This document shows positions 1-8,246 of a stretch of DNA of 64,000 nt, piece after piece. Position numbers and translations under genes: made by a program. The notes below the pieces were generated by a model. The model made no database searches, was not told where the DNA came from, and was given only the letters and a program-made list of their open reading frames with translations. Source of the stretch: Burkholderiales bacterium (GTDB taxonomy: Bacteria > Pseudomonadota > Gammaproteobacteria > Burkholderiales > Casimicrobiaceae); NCBI GenBank assembly GCA_025354165.1, contig JANXNI010000029.1, positions 1 to 64,000 of the forward strand. Direction: 5' to 3'. Each line of letters starts with the position of its first letter. Within the stretch, counting starts at the first letter, position 1.

Positions 1-67
1 ATATATCGACTTTGTACGATACGTGCAAATACCACTCTAATTGCCTTGTTTTGGAGAGAAAGCTGTT
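1..67. repeat. Truncated copy of the ~118-bp palindromic repeat
   Basis: The window begins inside what looks like the right half of the dispersed palindrome described at 28137 and elsewhere. From TATCGACT (4-11) to AAAGCTG (61-67) it has the same length (62 bases) as the matching half of the copy at 28137-28252, but the inner TAGCCCC arm is degenerate. The left half would lie outside the window, so this is the weakest member. Confidence 0.45.
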
Positions 68-83
68 AACGCTATGGCGATAA

Positions 84-109
84 AAAAAGACACCCGAAAG
101 TGTCTTTTT
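84..109. terminator. Bidirectional intrinsic terminator after erpA
   Basis: A 10-bp stem AAAAAGACAC / GTGTCTTTTT closes a CCGAAA loop. A-rich and T-rich arms give a U-tract in either direction. It sits just downstream of erpA, which is read on the minus strand. Confidence 0.75.
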
Positions 110-137
110 GGTGCCAACACGGTGAAGCAGGCGCGGA

Positions 138-488
138 CTACGCGCTAAATGAGTTCCCGCATCCGCAGCTGGATGTTGCATTCGGGTTTTTGATCACGAA
201 TTGCGCGCCTTCGAGACCATCGCTGTAATCGATTTCTGCGCCCACAAGGTACTGATAGCTCATGGCATCGATCAGCAGCGTCACGTCGTTTTTCACCATT
301 TTGGTGTCGTCTTCGTTGACTTCTTCATCGAATGTGAAACCGTACTGAAAGCCCGAGCAGCCGCCACCGGTGACGAACACGCGCAGTTTGAGATTTGGAT
401 TCTGCTCGTCGATGATCAGATCTTTCACCTTGTTCGCGGCGGCGTCAGTGAAGTTGATCGGGGCGGGCAGTTCGGTCATTGCATTCAT
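138..488 (-). CDS. erpA: Iron-sulfur cluster insertion protein ErpA
   Basis: A-type carrier (HesB/IscA family) that passes Fe-S clusters to apo-enzymes, including those of isoprenoid synthesis. The 116-residue length is normal. The three cluster-binding cysteines are visible: Cys44 in GGGCSG, and Cys108 and Cys110 in the C-terminal SSCGCG. A GGAG ribosome-binding site precedes the ATG; Met4 is a possible second start. Its neighbour bactofilin is on the same strand, and the argC / DUF6776 / bactofilin / erpA order is common in betaproteobacteria. ErpA rather than IscA fits this solitary position, with no isc genes in view. Confidence 0.95.
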   Translation of the reverse strand: MNAMTELPAPINFTDAAANKVKDLIIDEQNPNLKLRVFVTGGGCSGFQYGFTFDEEVNEDDTKMVKNDVTLLIDAMSYQYLVGAEIDYSDGLEGAQFVIKNPNATSSCGCGNSFSA

Positions 489-585
489 GGGTACTCCTGT
501 TGAGCAGTCGTAATCGCTACTCAGATCCTATTATCAGGGCGCTCGGTCAGGAATTCAACCGCGCTCCTGACGTGGGATTGGTCAT

Positions 586-999
586 TTACTTGCTTTCGTT
601 GCCGATTCGTTTCAATTCGACCACGTCGGCTGTACCTTGCTGCACATGCAGCAGGCGTCCGTCGATGACTGCGCCGACCTGCATTTCGAGCGTGCGATAG
701 CTGACGTCGCCTGTAATGCGCGCATTCGGCAGCAGCTCAAGATATTCGGTTGCGTTGACTGGCCCGTTCACGGTGCCGTCGATCACGACGTGAGATACGC
801 GAATCTCGCCGCTGACGGTCGCTTTTTCGCTCACCACCAGCGTGGACGGAGCATCTGAGGCCGAATGAATGGAGCCCTTCACGACGCCGTCAATACGCAG
901 ACCACCCGTAAAGAGGATGTCGCCGCTGATGGTGGTCGAGGAGCCAATCAGGCTGTCGATCTGCTTTTGCGGGACGTGATTTTTTTTGCGACCGAACAT
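586..999 (-). CDS. Bactofilin (polymer-forming cytoskeletal protein)
   Basis: Small beta-helical protein that polymerises without nucleotide and scaffolds envelope processes in many bacteria. The protein starts MFGRKK and carries repeated short Gly/Val beta-rungs such as GDILFTGGLRIDGVVKGSI and TVSGEIRVSHVVIDGTVNGPV, typical of the bactofilin domain. I chose the ATG at 999 (137 aa) because CAGGAG lies 8 bases upstream; a longer frame begins at 1023. It follows the coiled-coil membrane protein by about 40 bases and probably shares its transcript. Confidence 0.92.
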   Translation of the reverse strand: MFGRKKNHVPQKQIDSLIGSSTTISGDILFTGGLRIDGVVKGSIHSASDAPSTLVVSEKATVSGEIRVSHVVIDGTVNGPVNATEYLELLPNARITGDVSYRTLEMQVGAVIDGRLLHVQQGTADVVELKRIGNESK

Positions 1000-1038
1000 C
1001 TCAAATAACTCCTGAAAAATCATGGCGCTTTCACGCCC

Positions 1039-1797
1039 TTACAACTGAAGCGATTGCTGCGTGCGAGGCTCTTTGCTGCCTGCAGGAATCACGCGCATTT
1101 GCAGCGTCTTCAACTGCGCATTGGCGGGCACTTTAAAAATTCCCTCCACGCGCTGATACGTCTTGAAATCCAACGCCAGCGAGGCTACCAGATCGGGTTG
1201 CTCGTCGGGCAAATTGATGTTGGTGCGTTTGCCATCCGTGATGATCGTCGCGATCAACGTGAGCCTGCCCTTGAACGGCGCATCGGCACTGCCCTGCACC
1301 ACCAATGCGCGGAAACGATAGCTGTCGACCGTTTCCCGTTCGGCCTGCATGCGTTGCACGGCGAGGCCGTTTTTACTGCCAGCGGCGCTGCCCACGAGCT
1401 TCTCGAAGAATGCGCTTTCTTCTTTGAGTTGCATGTTTTCCTGCTGCAAGGAAACAATTTGCTTCGACAATACATCCTTCGCACCCACCGCCATTTGCGC
1501 GCTGTTGGTCAGTTCAATGTTGCCCTGCTTTAGTCGCACATTGTCGGCACGCAACGCAATTACTTCGGTGTTCAGGCGCTCCTGCTCGTCGCGCACTTTG
1601 CCGATGTTGAATCCCGCAAAAATCCTACCCGCATCGAATCCGCCGTAAAAAAGGCCTGCGAATACGAGCACAGCGACACCGATGATCGTGCCTTTAACTT
1701 TCCACGACCAATGCGTGCGCACGGAAAGCTTCGGGGCAGAAATGCCAAAGCGTCGGCGCAGGCCGGAGATGATGCGATCAGAGCGGAGCAGAGCCAT
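1039..1797 (-). CDS. Membrane-anchored coiled-coil protein, DUF6776-like
   Basis: 252 aa. There is one transmembrane helix near residues 34-54 after a basic N-terminus, then a heptad-rich region (about 65-130, with LNTEVIALRADNVRLKQ and LQQENMQLKEE). The remaining C-terminal part is beta-rich (RALVVQGSADAPFKGRLTLI). No enzyme motif is visible. Its place between argC and bactofilin is conserved in related bacteria and suggests an envelope or cytoskeletal role, but that is inference. Confidence 0.8.
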   Translation of the reverse strand: MALLRSDRIISGLRRRFGISAPKLSVRTHWSWKVKGTIIGVAVLVFAGLFYGGFDAGRIFAGFNIGKVRDEQERLNTEVIALRADNVRLKQGNIELTNSAQMAVGAKDVLSKQIVSLQQENMQLKEESAFFEKLVGSAAGSKNGLAVQRMQAERETVDSYRFRALVVQGSADAPFKGRLTLIATIITDGKRTNINLPDEQPDLVASLALDFKTYQRVEGIFKVPANAQLKTLQMRVIPAGSKEPRTQQSLQL

Positions 1798-1819
1798 CAG
1801 CGGTCGTGGCGTCCGTCGC

Positions 1820-2881
1820 TTAAGGCGACAGCGGCATCGTTAACAAGCCCGCTGTTTCCGGCAAGCCGAACATCAAATTCATGCACTGAACCGCCGCGCC
1901 TGCCGAGCCTTTAACCAGATTGTCCTGCACCACCAGAACGACAATCGTGTCGCCACCCTGCGGGCGATGCAGCGCGATGCGCAGCATGTTGCTGCCGCGC
2001 GTCGAGCGGGTGTCGGGCATGCTTCCGAACGGCATCACATCGATGAAGGCTTCACCTTGATACGCATTGACAAACAACGCTTGCAACTCGTCGTTCGTCA
2101 TCGACAGGCCCTTGCCGGTGAGCGTTGCATAAAGAGTGGAATGCATGCCGCGAATCATTGGTGTCAGGTGCGGCGTGAAGATGAGACGCACCTTATCGGT
2201 CGTCATGTCCTGCAACCGCGCCTGAGTTTCCGGATGATGGCGATGACCGGACACGCCATAGGCCTTGAAGTTGTCGCCAGCTTCGGTGAACAGATAGTCC
2301 ATCTCGGCTTTTTTGCCCGCGCCGGACACACCGGACGCGCAATCGGCGATCAGATGGCCAGCATCAACGATGCCCGCCTTTAAGAGTGGGTAATAGCCCA
2401 ATTGCATCGTCGTTGGATAACAGCCGGGATTGCCGACGATTTGCGCCGATTTGATCGCGTCGCGATTCAATTCAACGAGGCCGTAAGCAGCTTTGGCAGC
2501 CAGATCGGGGCAGGTGTGTGGCAGCTTGTACCACTGCTCGAACACGGCCAAATCCTTGAAGCGGAAGTCGGCCGCGAGGTCAATAATTTTCACACCTGCC
2601 GCTGTGAGCTTCGGCGCATCAGTCATCGCAACGCCATGCGGTGTGGCGTAAAAAACGACGTCACACTGCGTCAGATCAGCCGTGGCCGTGTCGCTGAACA
2701 CGAGATCGCAGCGACCGCGCAAACTAGGGAACATCGCATCAAGGCGCGTACCAGCTTCCTTGCGCGAGGTGATCATTGTCAGTTTTGCGTTTGGATGGAG
2801 CGTGAGCATGCGCAAAAGCTCGACGCCGGTGTATCCGGTGCCGCCTACGATGCCCACTTTGACTGATTTTTCTGCGCTCAT
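1820..2881 (-). CDS. argC: N-acetyl-gamma-glutamyl-phosphate reductase
   Basis: Third step of arginine synthesis: NADPH-dependent reduction of N-acetylglutamyl phosphate to the semialdehyde. The N-terminal dinucleotide-binding motif [14 protein letters not shown] (residues 13-26) and the catalytic cysteine in GNPGCYPT are present. At 353 aa this is the long form of the family. The start has an upstream GAGGAA. Two other arginine genes, argA (31147) and an argD-like gene (34103), lie in the window but not in the same operon. Confidence 0.96.
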   Translation of the reverse strand: MSAEKSVKVGIVGGTGYTGVELLRMLTLHPNAKLTMITSRKEAGTRLDAMFPSLRGRCDLVFSDTATADLTQCDVVFYATPHGVAMTDAPKLTAAGVKIIDLAADFRFKDLAVFEQWYKLPHTCPDLAAKAAYGLVELNRDAIKSAQIVGNPGCYPTTMQLGYYPLLKAGIVDAGHLIADCASGVSGAGKKAEMDYLFTEAGDNFKAYGVSGHRHHPETQARLQDMTTDKVRLIFTPHLTPMIRGMHSTLYATLTGKGLSMTNDELQALFVNAYQGEAFIDVMPFGSMPDTRSTRGSNMLRIALHRPQGGDTIVVLVVQDNLVKGSAGAAVQCMNLMFGLPETAGLLTMPLSP

Positions 2882-2944
2882 GGCACTGTTCCTCGGTTAG
2901 TTCTTGTCTCAGGTTAGCAACAAGATGGGACACGTATAAAGCAC

Positions 2945-2973
2945 AAAGGCCGCAGGGGTTGCCCGCAGCCTTT
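2945..2973 (-). terminator. Terminator-like hairpin after rplM-rpsI
   Basis: AAAGGC pairs with GCCTTT around an inner GC-rich stem. On the minus strand it is followed by a T-rich stretch. It lies about 50 bases beyond the rpsI stop and would end the ribosomal protein transcript. Confidence 0.6.
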
Positions 2974-3021
2974 GCTCGAATCGCTTGTGCGAACCTCCCG
3001 AAGGAGGTATTGCTCGTCGCC

Positions 3022-3414
3022 TTAGCGCTTCGAGAACTGCTTACGACGGCGAGCCTTGCGCAGACCGACTTTTTTCCGTTCGACTTCGCGTGCGTCGCGC
3101 GTTACGAGGCCAGCCTTCTTGAGGTCTGGCTTGTAGGCTGCATCGTATTCAATTAGAGCGCGTGTGATGCCGTGACGCACCGCACCGGCCTGGCCGGATT
3201 CGCCACCGCCAGCAACGCTCACCATGATGTCGAAGCTTTCGAGGTTGTTCGTAATCTGAAGCGGTTGACGCACAATCATGCGGCCGGTTTCGCGTGCGAA
3301 AAACTGATCAACAGGCTTGCCGTTAACCATGATTGCGCCCTTGCCAGCTTTCATGAACACACGAGCTACAGCGCTTTTGCGACGACCCGTACCGTAATTA
3401 AAAATACCAATCAT
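3022..3414 (-). CDS. rpsI: 30S ribosomal protein S9
   Basis: 130 aa. The N-terminal [14 protein letters not shown] and the very basic C-terminal tail ending RKQFSKR are diagnostic; the tail reaches the decoding site of the small subunit. It follows rplM by 23 bases, the usual rplM-rpsI operon. Confidence 0.98.
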   Translation of the reverse strand: MIGIFNYGTGRRKSAVARVFMKAGKGAIMVNGKPVDQFFARETGRMIVRQPLQITNNLESFDIMVSVAGGGESGQAGAVRHGITRALIEYDAAYKPDLKKAGLVTRDAREVERKKVGLRKARRRKQFSKR

Positions 3415-3437
3415 TTTGGATAGTTCCTGGGTGCGGG

Positions 3438-3872
3438 TTATTTCGTGAGAATCAGGGTTTTCGGCTGTTGCGCAGCATGTGGATGCGCGTCACCGGTGTA
3501 GCACTTGAGCTTTTTGAGCATGGCGTAGCCGAGTGGGCCCTTTGGCAGCATGCCTTTGACAGCGTGCTTGAGCACACGATCAGGATATTTGTCTTGCAGT
3601 TTCTCGAAGTTGGTTTCCGAGATGCCGCCGGGGTAGCCCGAGTGACGGAAGTACGTCTTCTGGAAGGCTTTATTGCCGGTGACGCGGAGTTTTTCCACGT
3701 TGGTCACGATGACGAAATCGCCCGTGTCCATGTGCGGCGTGAAGATCGCCTTGTGTTTGCCGCGAAGGCGGGACGCGATTTGTGACGCGAGGCGACCGAG
3801 AATCTGGTCGGTGCCGTCTACCAGGATCCAGTCCTGTGTAATGTCAGACGGCTTTGCTGAAAAAGTTTTCAT
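3438..3872 (-). CDS. rplM: 50S ribosomal protein L13
   Basis: 144 aa, full length, with the conserved [16 protein letters not shown] and RHSGYPGG segments. It is the first gene of the rplM-rpsI operon. The roughly 200 bases upstream, as far as the small-RNA terminator at 4070, must hold its promoter and leader; I cannot point to a convincing -35/-10 pair there. Confidence 0.98.
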   Translation of the reverse strand: MKTFSAKPSDITQDWILVDGTDQILGRLASQIASRLRGKHKAIFTPHMDTGDFVIVTNVEKLRVTGNKAFQKTYFRHSGYPGGISETNFEKLQDKYPDRVLKHAVKGMLPKGPLGYAMLKKLKCYTGDAHPHAAQQPKTLILTK

Positions 3873-4067
3873 TGCTTGATACGCTCTAGACTCGTTTTGG
3901 TGTTTTGCAAAGGGCGGTGAGGGTTCGCTTGGAAAAGCAGACGCTCTGTCGCTCAGTGCGTTATGAGTTTTCTCGCCTTGGACACTACAGATGGCTGTAA
4001 AAATCCGAGGTAAGCCAGTAAGTATAGCTGCGATTGGCTATTTTATGAAGGAAATGGAACAGAAAGT

Positions 4068-4171
4068 GCAAAAGAAAACGGCAAGCCCGAGGGCCTGCCG
4101 TTAAAGATGTCCGTCCAAAGGAGGAGGAAGGGGGACATCAATCACCTGCTAAGGAGGAGGAAGCAGGCGAT
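4068..4171 (-). ncRNA. Candidate anti-Shine-Dalgarno small RNA with two CUCC loops
   Basis: Read on the minus strand, this about 100-base unit has two hairpins and a terminator. Hairpin one (4145-4167) is CCTGCT / AGCAGG with loop TCCTCCTCCTT. Hairpin two (4106-4139) is GATGTCC / GGACATC, enclosing CTTCCTCCTCC. Both loops expose CCUCCUCC, complementary to Shine-Dalgarno sequences. A consensus-like promoter lies just upstream and an intrinsic terminator just downstream. The layout matches the known class of proteobacterial CUCC-loop RNAs (the alphaproteobacterial CcsR/ar14 type and the toxic anti-SD RNAs described from betaproteobacteria). Family membership is inferred, not searched. Confidence 0.75.
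4070..4102 (-). terminator. Intrinsic terminator of the small RNA
   Basis: AACGGCA (4077-4083) pairs with TGCCGTT (4096-4102), with an inner CCC/GGG. On the minus strand it is followed by TTTTCTTTT. The orientation of the T-tract fixes the RNA on the minus strand. Confidence 0.8.
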
Positions 4172-4177
4172 GAATGA

Positions 4178-4206
4178 ATTTAAGCATGCTGCACTGCACA
4201 AGTCAA
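4178..4206 (-). promoter_or_regulatory. Sigma-70-like promoter of the small RNA
   Basis: On the minus strand, a -35 TTGACT (4206-4201), a spacer of exactly 17 bases and a -10 TTAAAT (4183-4178) preceded by TGC. Transcription would start near 4171, just before the first hairpin. Confidence 0.7.
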
Positions 4207-4280
4207 CGTGAAATGGTGCGCTGCGGCAATAATTCTCTAGAGATACAACTCTAGTTGTGGAACAACCAAGGATTACTCGT

Positions 4281-4697
4281 ATGAAATCAACAATCAAGTG
4301 GGTCGATAACGTTCAATTCGTAGCGGAAACTGGCTCTGGTCACGCTGTGGTGATCGACGGAGCACCCGAATATGGCGGGCGTAATACTGGCGTTCGTCCG
4401 ATGGAGTTGGTGCTTGCTGGCGCGGCGAGCTGTACTGCGTTTGACGTCATTCTCATGCTTAAGAAATCTCGTCAGAATTTCACGAGCTTGCATGTGGATG
4501 CAGATGCTGTTCGGGCGGAAACTGATCCCAAAGTATTTACCGCGATCAAGTTGACGTTTAAATTGTCCGGAAAAGGTCTTGATCCGGCGGCTGTTGAGCG
4601 CGCGGTAAAGCTCTCAAAGGAGAAATATTGCTCTGCAACAGCGATGCTTGGAAAGACTGCTGAAATTACAACGGAAATAGTGATTTCGGAGGGCTGA
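4281..4697 (+). CDS. OsmC family protein (YhfA-like)
   Basis: 138 aa. OsmC/Ohr-fold proteins are thiol peroxidases or related redox proteins. The two conserved cysteines are present: Cys51 in GAASCTAFDV and Cys117 in KYCSAT. The sequence is closest in feel to the YhfA-type subgroup of unknown substrate. I chose ATG 4281 because AAGGA lies 8 bases upstream; an in-frame GTG at 4257 would add eight residues. It is transcribed away from the small RNA. Confidence 0.9.
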   Translation: MKSTIKWVDNVQFVAETGSGHAVVIDGAPEYGGRNTGVRPMELVLAGAASCTAFDVILMLKKSRQNFTSLHVDADAVRAETDPKVFTAIKLTFKLSGKGLDPAAVERAVKLSKEKYCSATAMLGKTAEITTEIVISEG

Positions 4698-4737
4698 ATG
4701 GCGAGATCTGACTACTAGTTCCGCTGCGTCTGCCCGG

Positions 4738-5727
4738 TCAATCCAGCTTAACGCCCGATTTTTTCACCAATTTGGCATATTTTTCCATTTCTGACTTAAA
4801 GAAGTTGGCTGAGGCTTCGGGGGTCGAAATGGCAATCTGGTTGCCCTGTTTGCTCATCGCTTCCTTAACTTCTACCGAGGTAAAAGCGGCGGTGAAAGCG
4901 TTGTGAATTCGTTTGACATCAGCGGCAGGCAAATTTTTTGGCCCGATCACCGCGAACCAGCCTTCGACGATGTAGTTCGGCAATCCTTGCTCCGCAAACG
5001 TCGGGATCTCCGGTGCGGCGGCGAGACGCGTCCTCGACGACGTGCCAATGGCGCGCAGCGCGCCGCTTTTCAAATGCGCCTGAATCGAGGGAAGTGCGAG
5101 CACTCCAAAATCGACCTGTCCGCCGAGCAGATCCGTGATCATCGGGCCAACCCCTTTGTAGGGAATGTGGTTCGCGTTTAGCGCAACCCCAGCGCCCGCT
5201 TCATCGAGAAACATTTCGGCGGCGAGATGCAGAATGGTGCCGTTGCCAGAAGACGCATAGTTCAAGCTGCCGGGCTTGGCCTTCAGCAACGCGACCAACT
5301 CTTTCGAGTCCTTCGCCGACACTTTCGGATTGACCACCAGCACCATTGGCGACGTGCCGATCACAGCAATCGGCGTGATGTCGTTGATCGGATCGAACGG
5401 CAACGATTTGTAAACGCTCGGGAAAATCACATGATTGTTCGAAACCACCGACAGTGTGTTGCCGTCAGGTGCGGATTTCACCATCGCGCCGGTGCCTACG
5501 ATGCCGCCAGCACCGGGCTGGTTTTCGATGACTATGGGCGTACCGAGCGCGTTTGTGAGCGCTTTGCTGCTGGCGCGCATGATGGTGTCGACGCCAGAGC
5601 CCGCCGCGACGGGCAAGATGAATTTGGTGATTCTGTCGGTTTGAGCTTGGGCCGATGCAGACGCCACGAGCGTTCCGACACAGATCATCGATGCGATTAA
5701 TCTGTTGGCCGCTTTTGAGATTGCCAT
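4738..5727 (-). CDS. Bug/TctC-type periplasmic solute-binding protein
   Basis: 329 aa with a cleavable signal peptide (about 28 residues, ending in ASAQAQ). The body is typical of the tripartite tricarboxylate transporter receptors that are very numerous in Burkholderiales (VAAGSGVDTIMRASSKAL, ENQPGAGGIVGTG, MITDLLGGQVDFG). Such proteins bind carboxylates. No membrane subunits TctA/TctB are adjacent, which is common for orphan Bug genes. It lies downstream of the CoA-transferase and lyase genes on the same strand, so its ligand may be an acid that those enzymes activate and cleave. Confidence 0.92.
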   Translation of the reverse strand: MAISKAANRLIASMICVGTLVASASAQAQTDRITKFILPVAAGSGVDTIMRASSKALTNALGTPIVIENQPGAGGIVGTGAMVKSAPDGNTLSVVSNNHVIFPSVYKSLPFDPINDITPIAVIGTSPMVLVVNPKVSAKDSKELVALLKAKPGSLNYASSGNGTILHLAAEMFLDEAGAGVALNANHIPYKGVGPMITDLLGGQVDFGVLALPSIQAHLKSGALRAIGTSSRTRLAAAPEIPTFAEQGLPNYIVEGWFAVIGPKNLPAADVKRIHNAFTAAFTSVEVKEAMSKQGNQIAISTPEASANFFKSEMEKYAKLVKKSGVKLD

Positions 5728-5811
5728 TGTGAAGTTCCTCCTTGGTTTCCGAAATTATTTCCGTAACTTGTTTATGGGTGAGCAGTGCTTCGTTCGCGCT
5801 ACGGCAAAGCT

Positions 5812-7008
5812 CTACGCCACCACACCATCACGCAACAACTGGTCCACGCGCTCCTCGCTAATACCAATCCCGGCGAGCAACTCCTTCGTATGCTCACCCA
5901 GCTTCGGTGGGTGCAGCCGTACCCGCAAGCGATCGCCATCCATCGTGAACGGAAATAGCGTGGTCTTCACGCTTTCTCCTGCGCGCGGACCGTCGGGCAG
6001 ACGCACATCGGCGAGACCGCCGGTCGCAATCAAGTGCGGGTCTTCAAACAAATCTTCCGGCTTGCTGATCGGCGCGAAGGGTAGTCCGACGCGCTCAAAT
6101 AAATCCGCAAGTTCTTGCGCCGAATGCAGCACAAGACGAGATTGCAATGTCGCGAGCAAGGTCGGGCGCATTTCGACACGTTGATTATTCGTGGCGAGCG
6201 CTGGGTCATTCTTTAAATCATCAAAACCCAGCGCATCACAGAACGTCACCCACTGCGCATCGCTCACCGCCGCCAGAAAAATTTGCTCGCCGCCCTTCAC
6301 CGCGAACACGTCGTAAATCGCCCACGGACTGACGCGAGCCGGCATGGGCGCGGGTGCGAGGCCGGTCATGGCGAATTGCATCATGTGTTGGCCAACGAGG
6401 AAGACGTTATTCTCGAACAACGCCGATTGAATCTCCTGCCCGTTGCCGGTGATGCCGCGCTGTACCAGCGCACCGAGCGCCCCAATCGCGCCGAATAGAC
6501 CGCCCATGATGTCGTTAACGCTGGTTCCCGCACGCAAAGGATCGCCGGGGCGACCGGTCATGTAGGCGAGGCCTCCCATCATCTGCACGACTTCATCGAG
6601 CGCCGTGCGATGGTCGTACGGGCCGGGCAAAAAGCCTTTGCAGGTGACGTAGATCAGACGCTCGTTGACGCTAGAGAGTGCGGCGTAATCGAGGCCGTAC
6701 TTTGTCATCGTGCCGGGTTTGAAATTCTCGGCGACGACGTCAGCAGTCGCGGCAAGTTGTCGCGCAAGCTCGGCTCCGGCGGGATTGTGCAGATCGATGG
6801 CGATGCTCTTTTTATTGCGATTGAACATCGGAAAAAACCCCGATCCCGCGCCGAGCAGACGGCGCGTGCGATCACCATCAATCGGCTCGATTTTGATGAC
6901 TTCGGCACCCATGTCGGCGAGCACCATGCCGCAGGTCGGGCCCATCACCATATGAGTGAATTCGACAACGCGGAGACCGGTGAGAGGGAGGGATTTGGTG
7001 GGTTGCAT
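5812..7008 (-). CDS. CaiB/BaiF (family III) CoA-transferase
   Basis: 398 aa. Family III enzymes move CoA between a donor acyl-CoA and an organic acid. Seen are GLRVVEFTHMVMGPTCGMVLADMGAEVIKIE at the N-terminus and NRNKKSIAIDL; the aspartate in SVNDIMGG is at the position expected for the catalytic residue. I chose the ATG at 7008 (MQPTKS) over an upstream in-frame ATG at 7044, because the extra residues are derived from a REP element. Flanked by a Bug receptor and an HMG-CoA-lyase-like gene; substrate unknown. Confidence 0.92.
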   Translation of the reverse strand: MQPTKSLPLTGLRVVEFTHMVMGPTCGMVLADMGAEVIKIEPIDGDRTRRLLGAGSGFFPMFNRNKKSIAIDLHNPAGAELARQLAATADVVAENFKPGTMTKYGLDYAALSSVNERLIYVTCKGFLPGPYDHRTALDEVVQMMGGLAYMTGRPGDPLRAGTSVNDIMGGLFGAIGALGALVQRGITGNGQEIQSALFENNVFLVGQHMMQFAMTGLAPAPMPARVSPWAIYDVFAVKGGEQIFLAAVSDAQWVTFCDALGFDDLKNDPALATNNQRVEMRPTLLATLQSRLVLHSAQELADLFERVGLPFAPISKPEDLFEDPHLIATGGLADVRLPDGPRAGESVKTTLFPFTMDGDRLRVRLHPPKLGEHTKELLAGIGISEERVDQLLRDGVVA

Positions 7009-7019
7009 GGTTGGTTCTT

Positions 7020-7126
7020 GTAGGAGCGGCTTGCCGCGACCCACACTTTATTTATCAATGATCGTTGATTTTGTGGCGGTGGTCACGGCCCGTGCTCTCC
7101 TAAGCACAGTCGAAGGAAGCTCCTAC
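7020..7126. repeat. REP doublet, GTAGGAGC class, imperfect
   Basis: A GTAGGAGCGGCTTGCCGCG arm (from 7020) and an inverted GCTCCTAC (7119-7126) enclose about 80 bases between the CoA-transferase and the lyase gene. It is related to the cleaner doublets at 32523 and 45982. The inverted arm overlaps the lyase stop codon. Confidence 0.6.
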
Positions 7127-8052
7127 AATGACAGGCTTAAAGACTTCGGAACACCCGCCCGCCACACCGCGCCACGCAGCGGCTCCCCCTCAAGCCACAC
7201 CGCCACACGTTGGCGCAACTTAAGCAGCACCGTCAAATCAATACCGGTGTCGTAGCCCATTCGCTCCAGCATGAACACCGTATCTTCTGACGCCGCATTG
7301 CCACTCGCGCCCGGCGCATGCGGGCAGCCACCGATGCCAGCGAGTGACGCATCGAACCGCCGTACGCCAACGTCCAGCGCGGCAAGTGTGTTCGCCAGCG
7401 CAAGCCCGCGCGTGTCGTGAAAATGGCCGCAGCAGAGCTTGCCGCTCTGCGTGCCAAGCGCGCGGAACGCTTTCTCAAACAAACGACGCACTTGCGCCGG
7501 ATCAGCGTAGCCGACCGTGTCGGCGAGACCCAAGCGCTCTGCACCGGCATCAAGCGCGGCGTGCAACAGGCGAATCACTTCATCCTCAGAAACGTCGCCT
7601 TGAATCGTGCAACCGAATGCGGTACTCATGCCGACTTCGATAATCGTTTTCGAGCCTGCGGCGTCGCGCGCGGTGCGAATCTGCGCGATGGCCGCGATCA
7701 TTTCGTCCGGCGTTTTTCGTACGTTGGCGGCGCTGTGCGCGGAGCTGGCTGACACCGGAATCAGCATGGCATCCGCTCCGACTTCGATGGCGCGCTCTGC
7801 GCCTTTGAAATTGGGTACCAGCACGGAGGCGACAAGGCCGGGCAGCGTCTTTGCGTGAGCCACGAGTTCCGCCGTATCGGCCAGTTGCGGCAACAAGCGC
7901 GCAGGCACAAAGGATCCCACCTCAATCTCGCGCTGACCGGCCGCATAAGCCGCGCTGATCCATTCCAGCTTTTGTGCGGTGGGCAGGATGGTTTTGATGC
8001 TTTGCAAGCCGTCGCGAAGGCCCACTTCGCGGACGATGACATGATTTGACAT
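7123..8052 (-). CDS. Hydroxymethylglutaryl-CoA lyase family enzyme
   Basis: 309 aa TIM-barrel lyase of the DRE-TIM/HMGL group, which cleaves 3-hydroxy-acyl-CoAs to acetyl-CoA and a keto acid. Visible are VREVGLRDGLQ near the N-terminus, GHFHDTRG (metal-binding histidines) and the active-site loop GGCPHAPGASGNAASED with the conserved cysteine. The start at 8052 (MSNHVIV) is preferred to an upstream in-frame ATG at 8172. With the neighbouring CoA-transferase it could activate and split a branched C5-C6 acid. The leucine-degradation lyase is an alternative. Confidence 0.92.
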   Translation of the reverse strand: MSNHVIVREVGLRDGLQSIKTILPTAQKLEWISAAYAAGQREIEVGSFVPARLLPQLADTAELVAHAKTLPGLVASVLVPNFKGAERAIEVGADAMLIPVSASSAHSAANVRKTPDEMIAAIAQIRTARDAAGSKTIIEVGMSTAFGCTIQGDVSEDEVIRLLHAALDAGAERLGLADTVGYADPAQVRRLFEKAFRALGTQSGKLCCGHFHDTRGLALANTLAALDVGVRRFDASLAGIGGCPHAPGASGNAASEDTVFMLERMGYDTGIDLTVLLKLRQRVAVWLEGEPLRGAVWRAGVPKSLSLSL

Positions 8053-8246
8053 ACGGAGGTTTTGTAGAAGCGTCAAGGACCGCGAATGGTGAATGTGCGT
8101 GATGTGATTGAACGGGTCTTGCTGTGTCAGGCTTTCGCGGCTTTCTTCGCTTCCACGCAACAACAGCGGCAATTCTAAAAGTTCCGCAATGGCGTTGAAG
8201 CGATGATTTAGACTGCTTATGATTCCACAATAGAAAATCTTAATCC

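Noticed and set aside
4101-4170. AAGGAGGAGGAAG purine runs on the plus strand, first read as repeated ribosome-binding sites or a CsrA-binding RNA
   Set aside because: No gene starts follow them, and both promoter and terminator orientation place the transcript on the minus strand, where the loops read CCUCCUCC.
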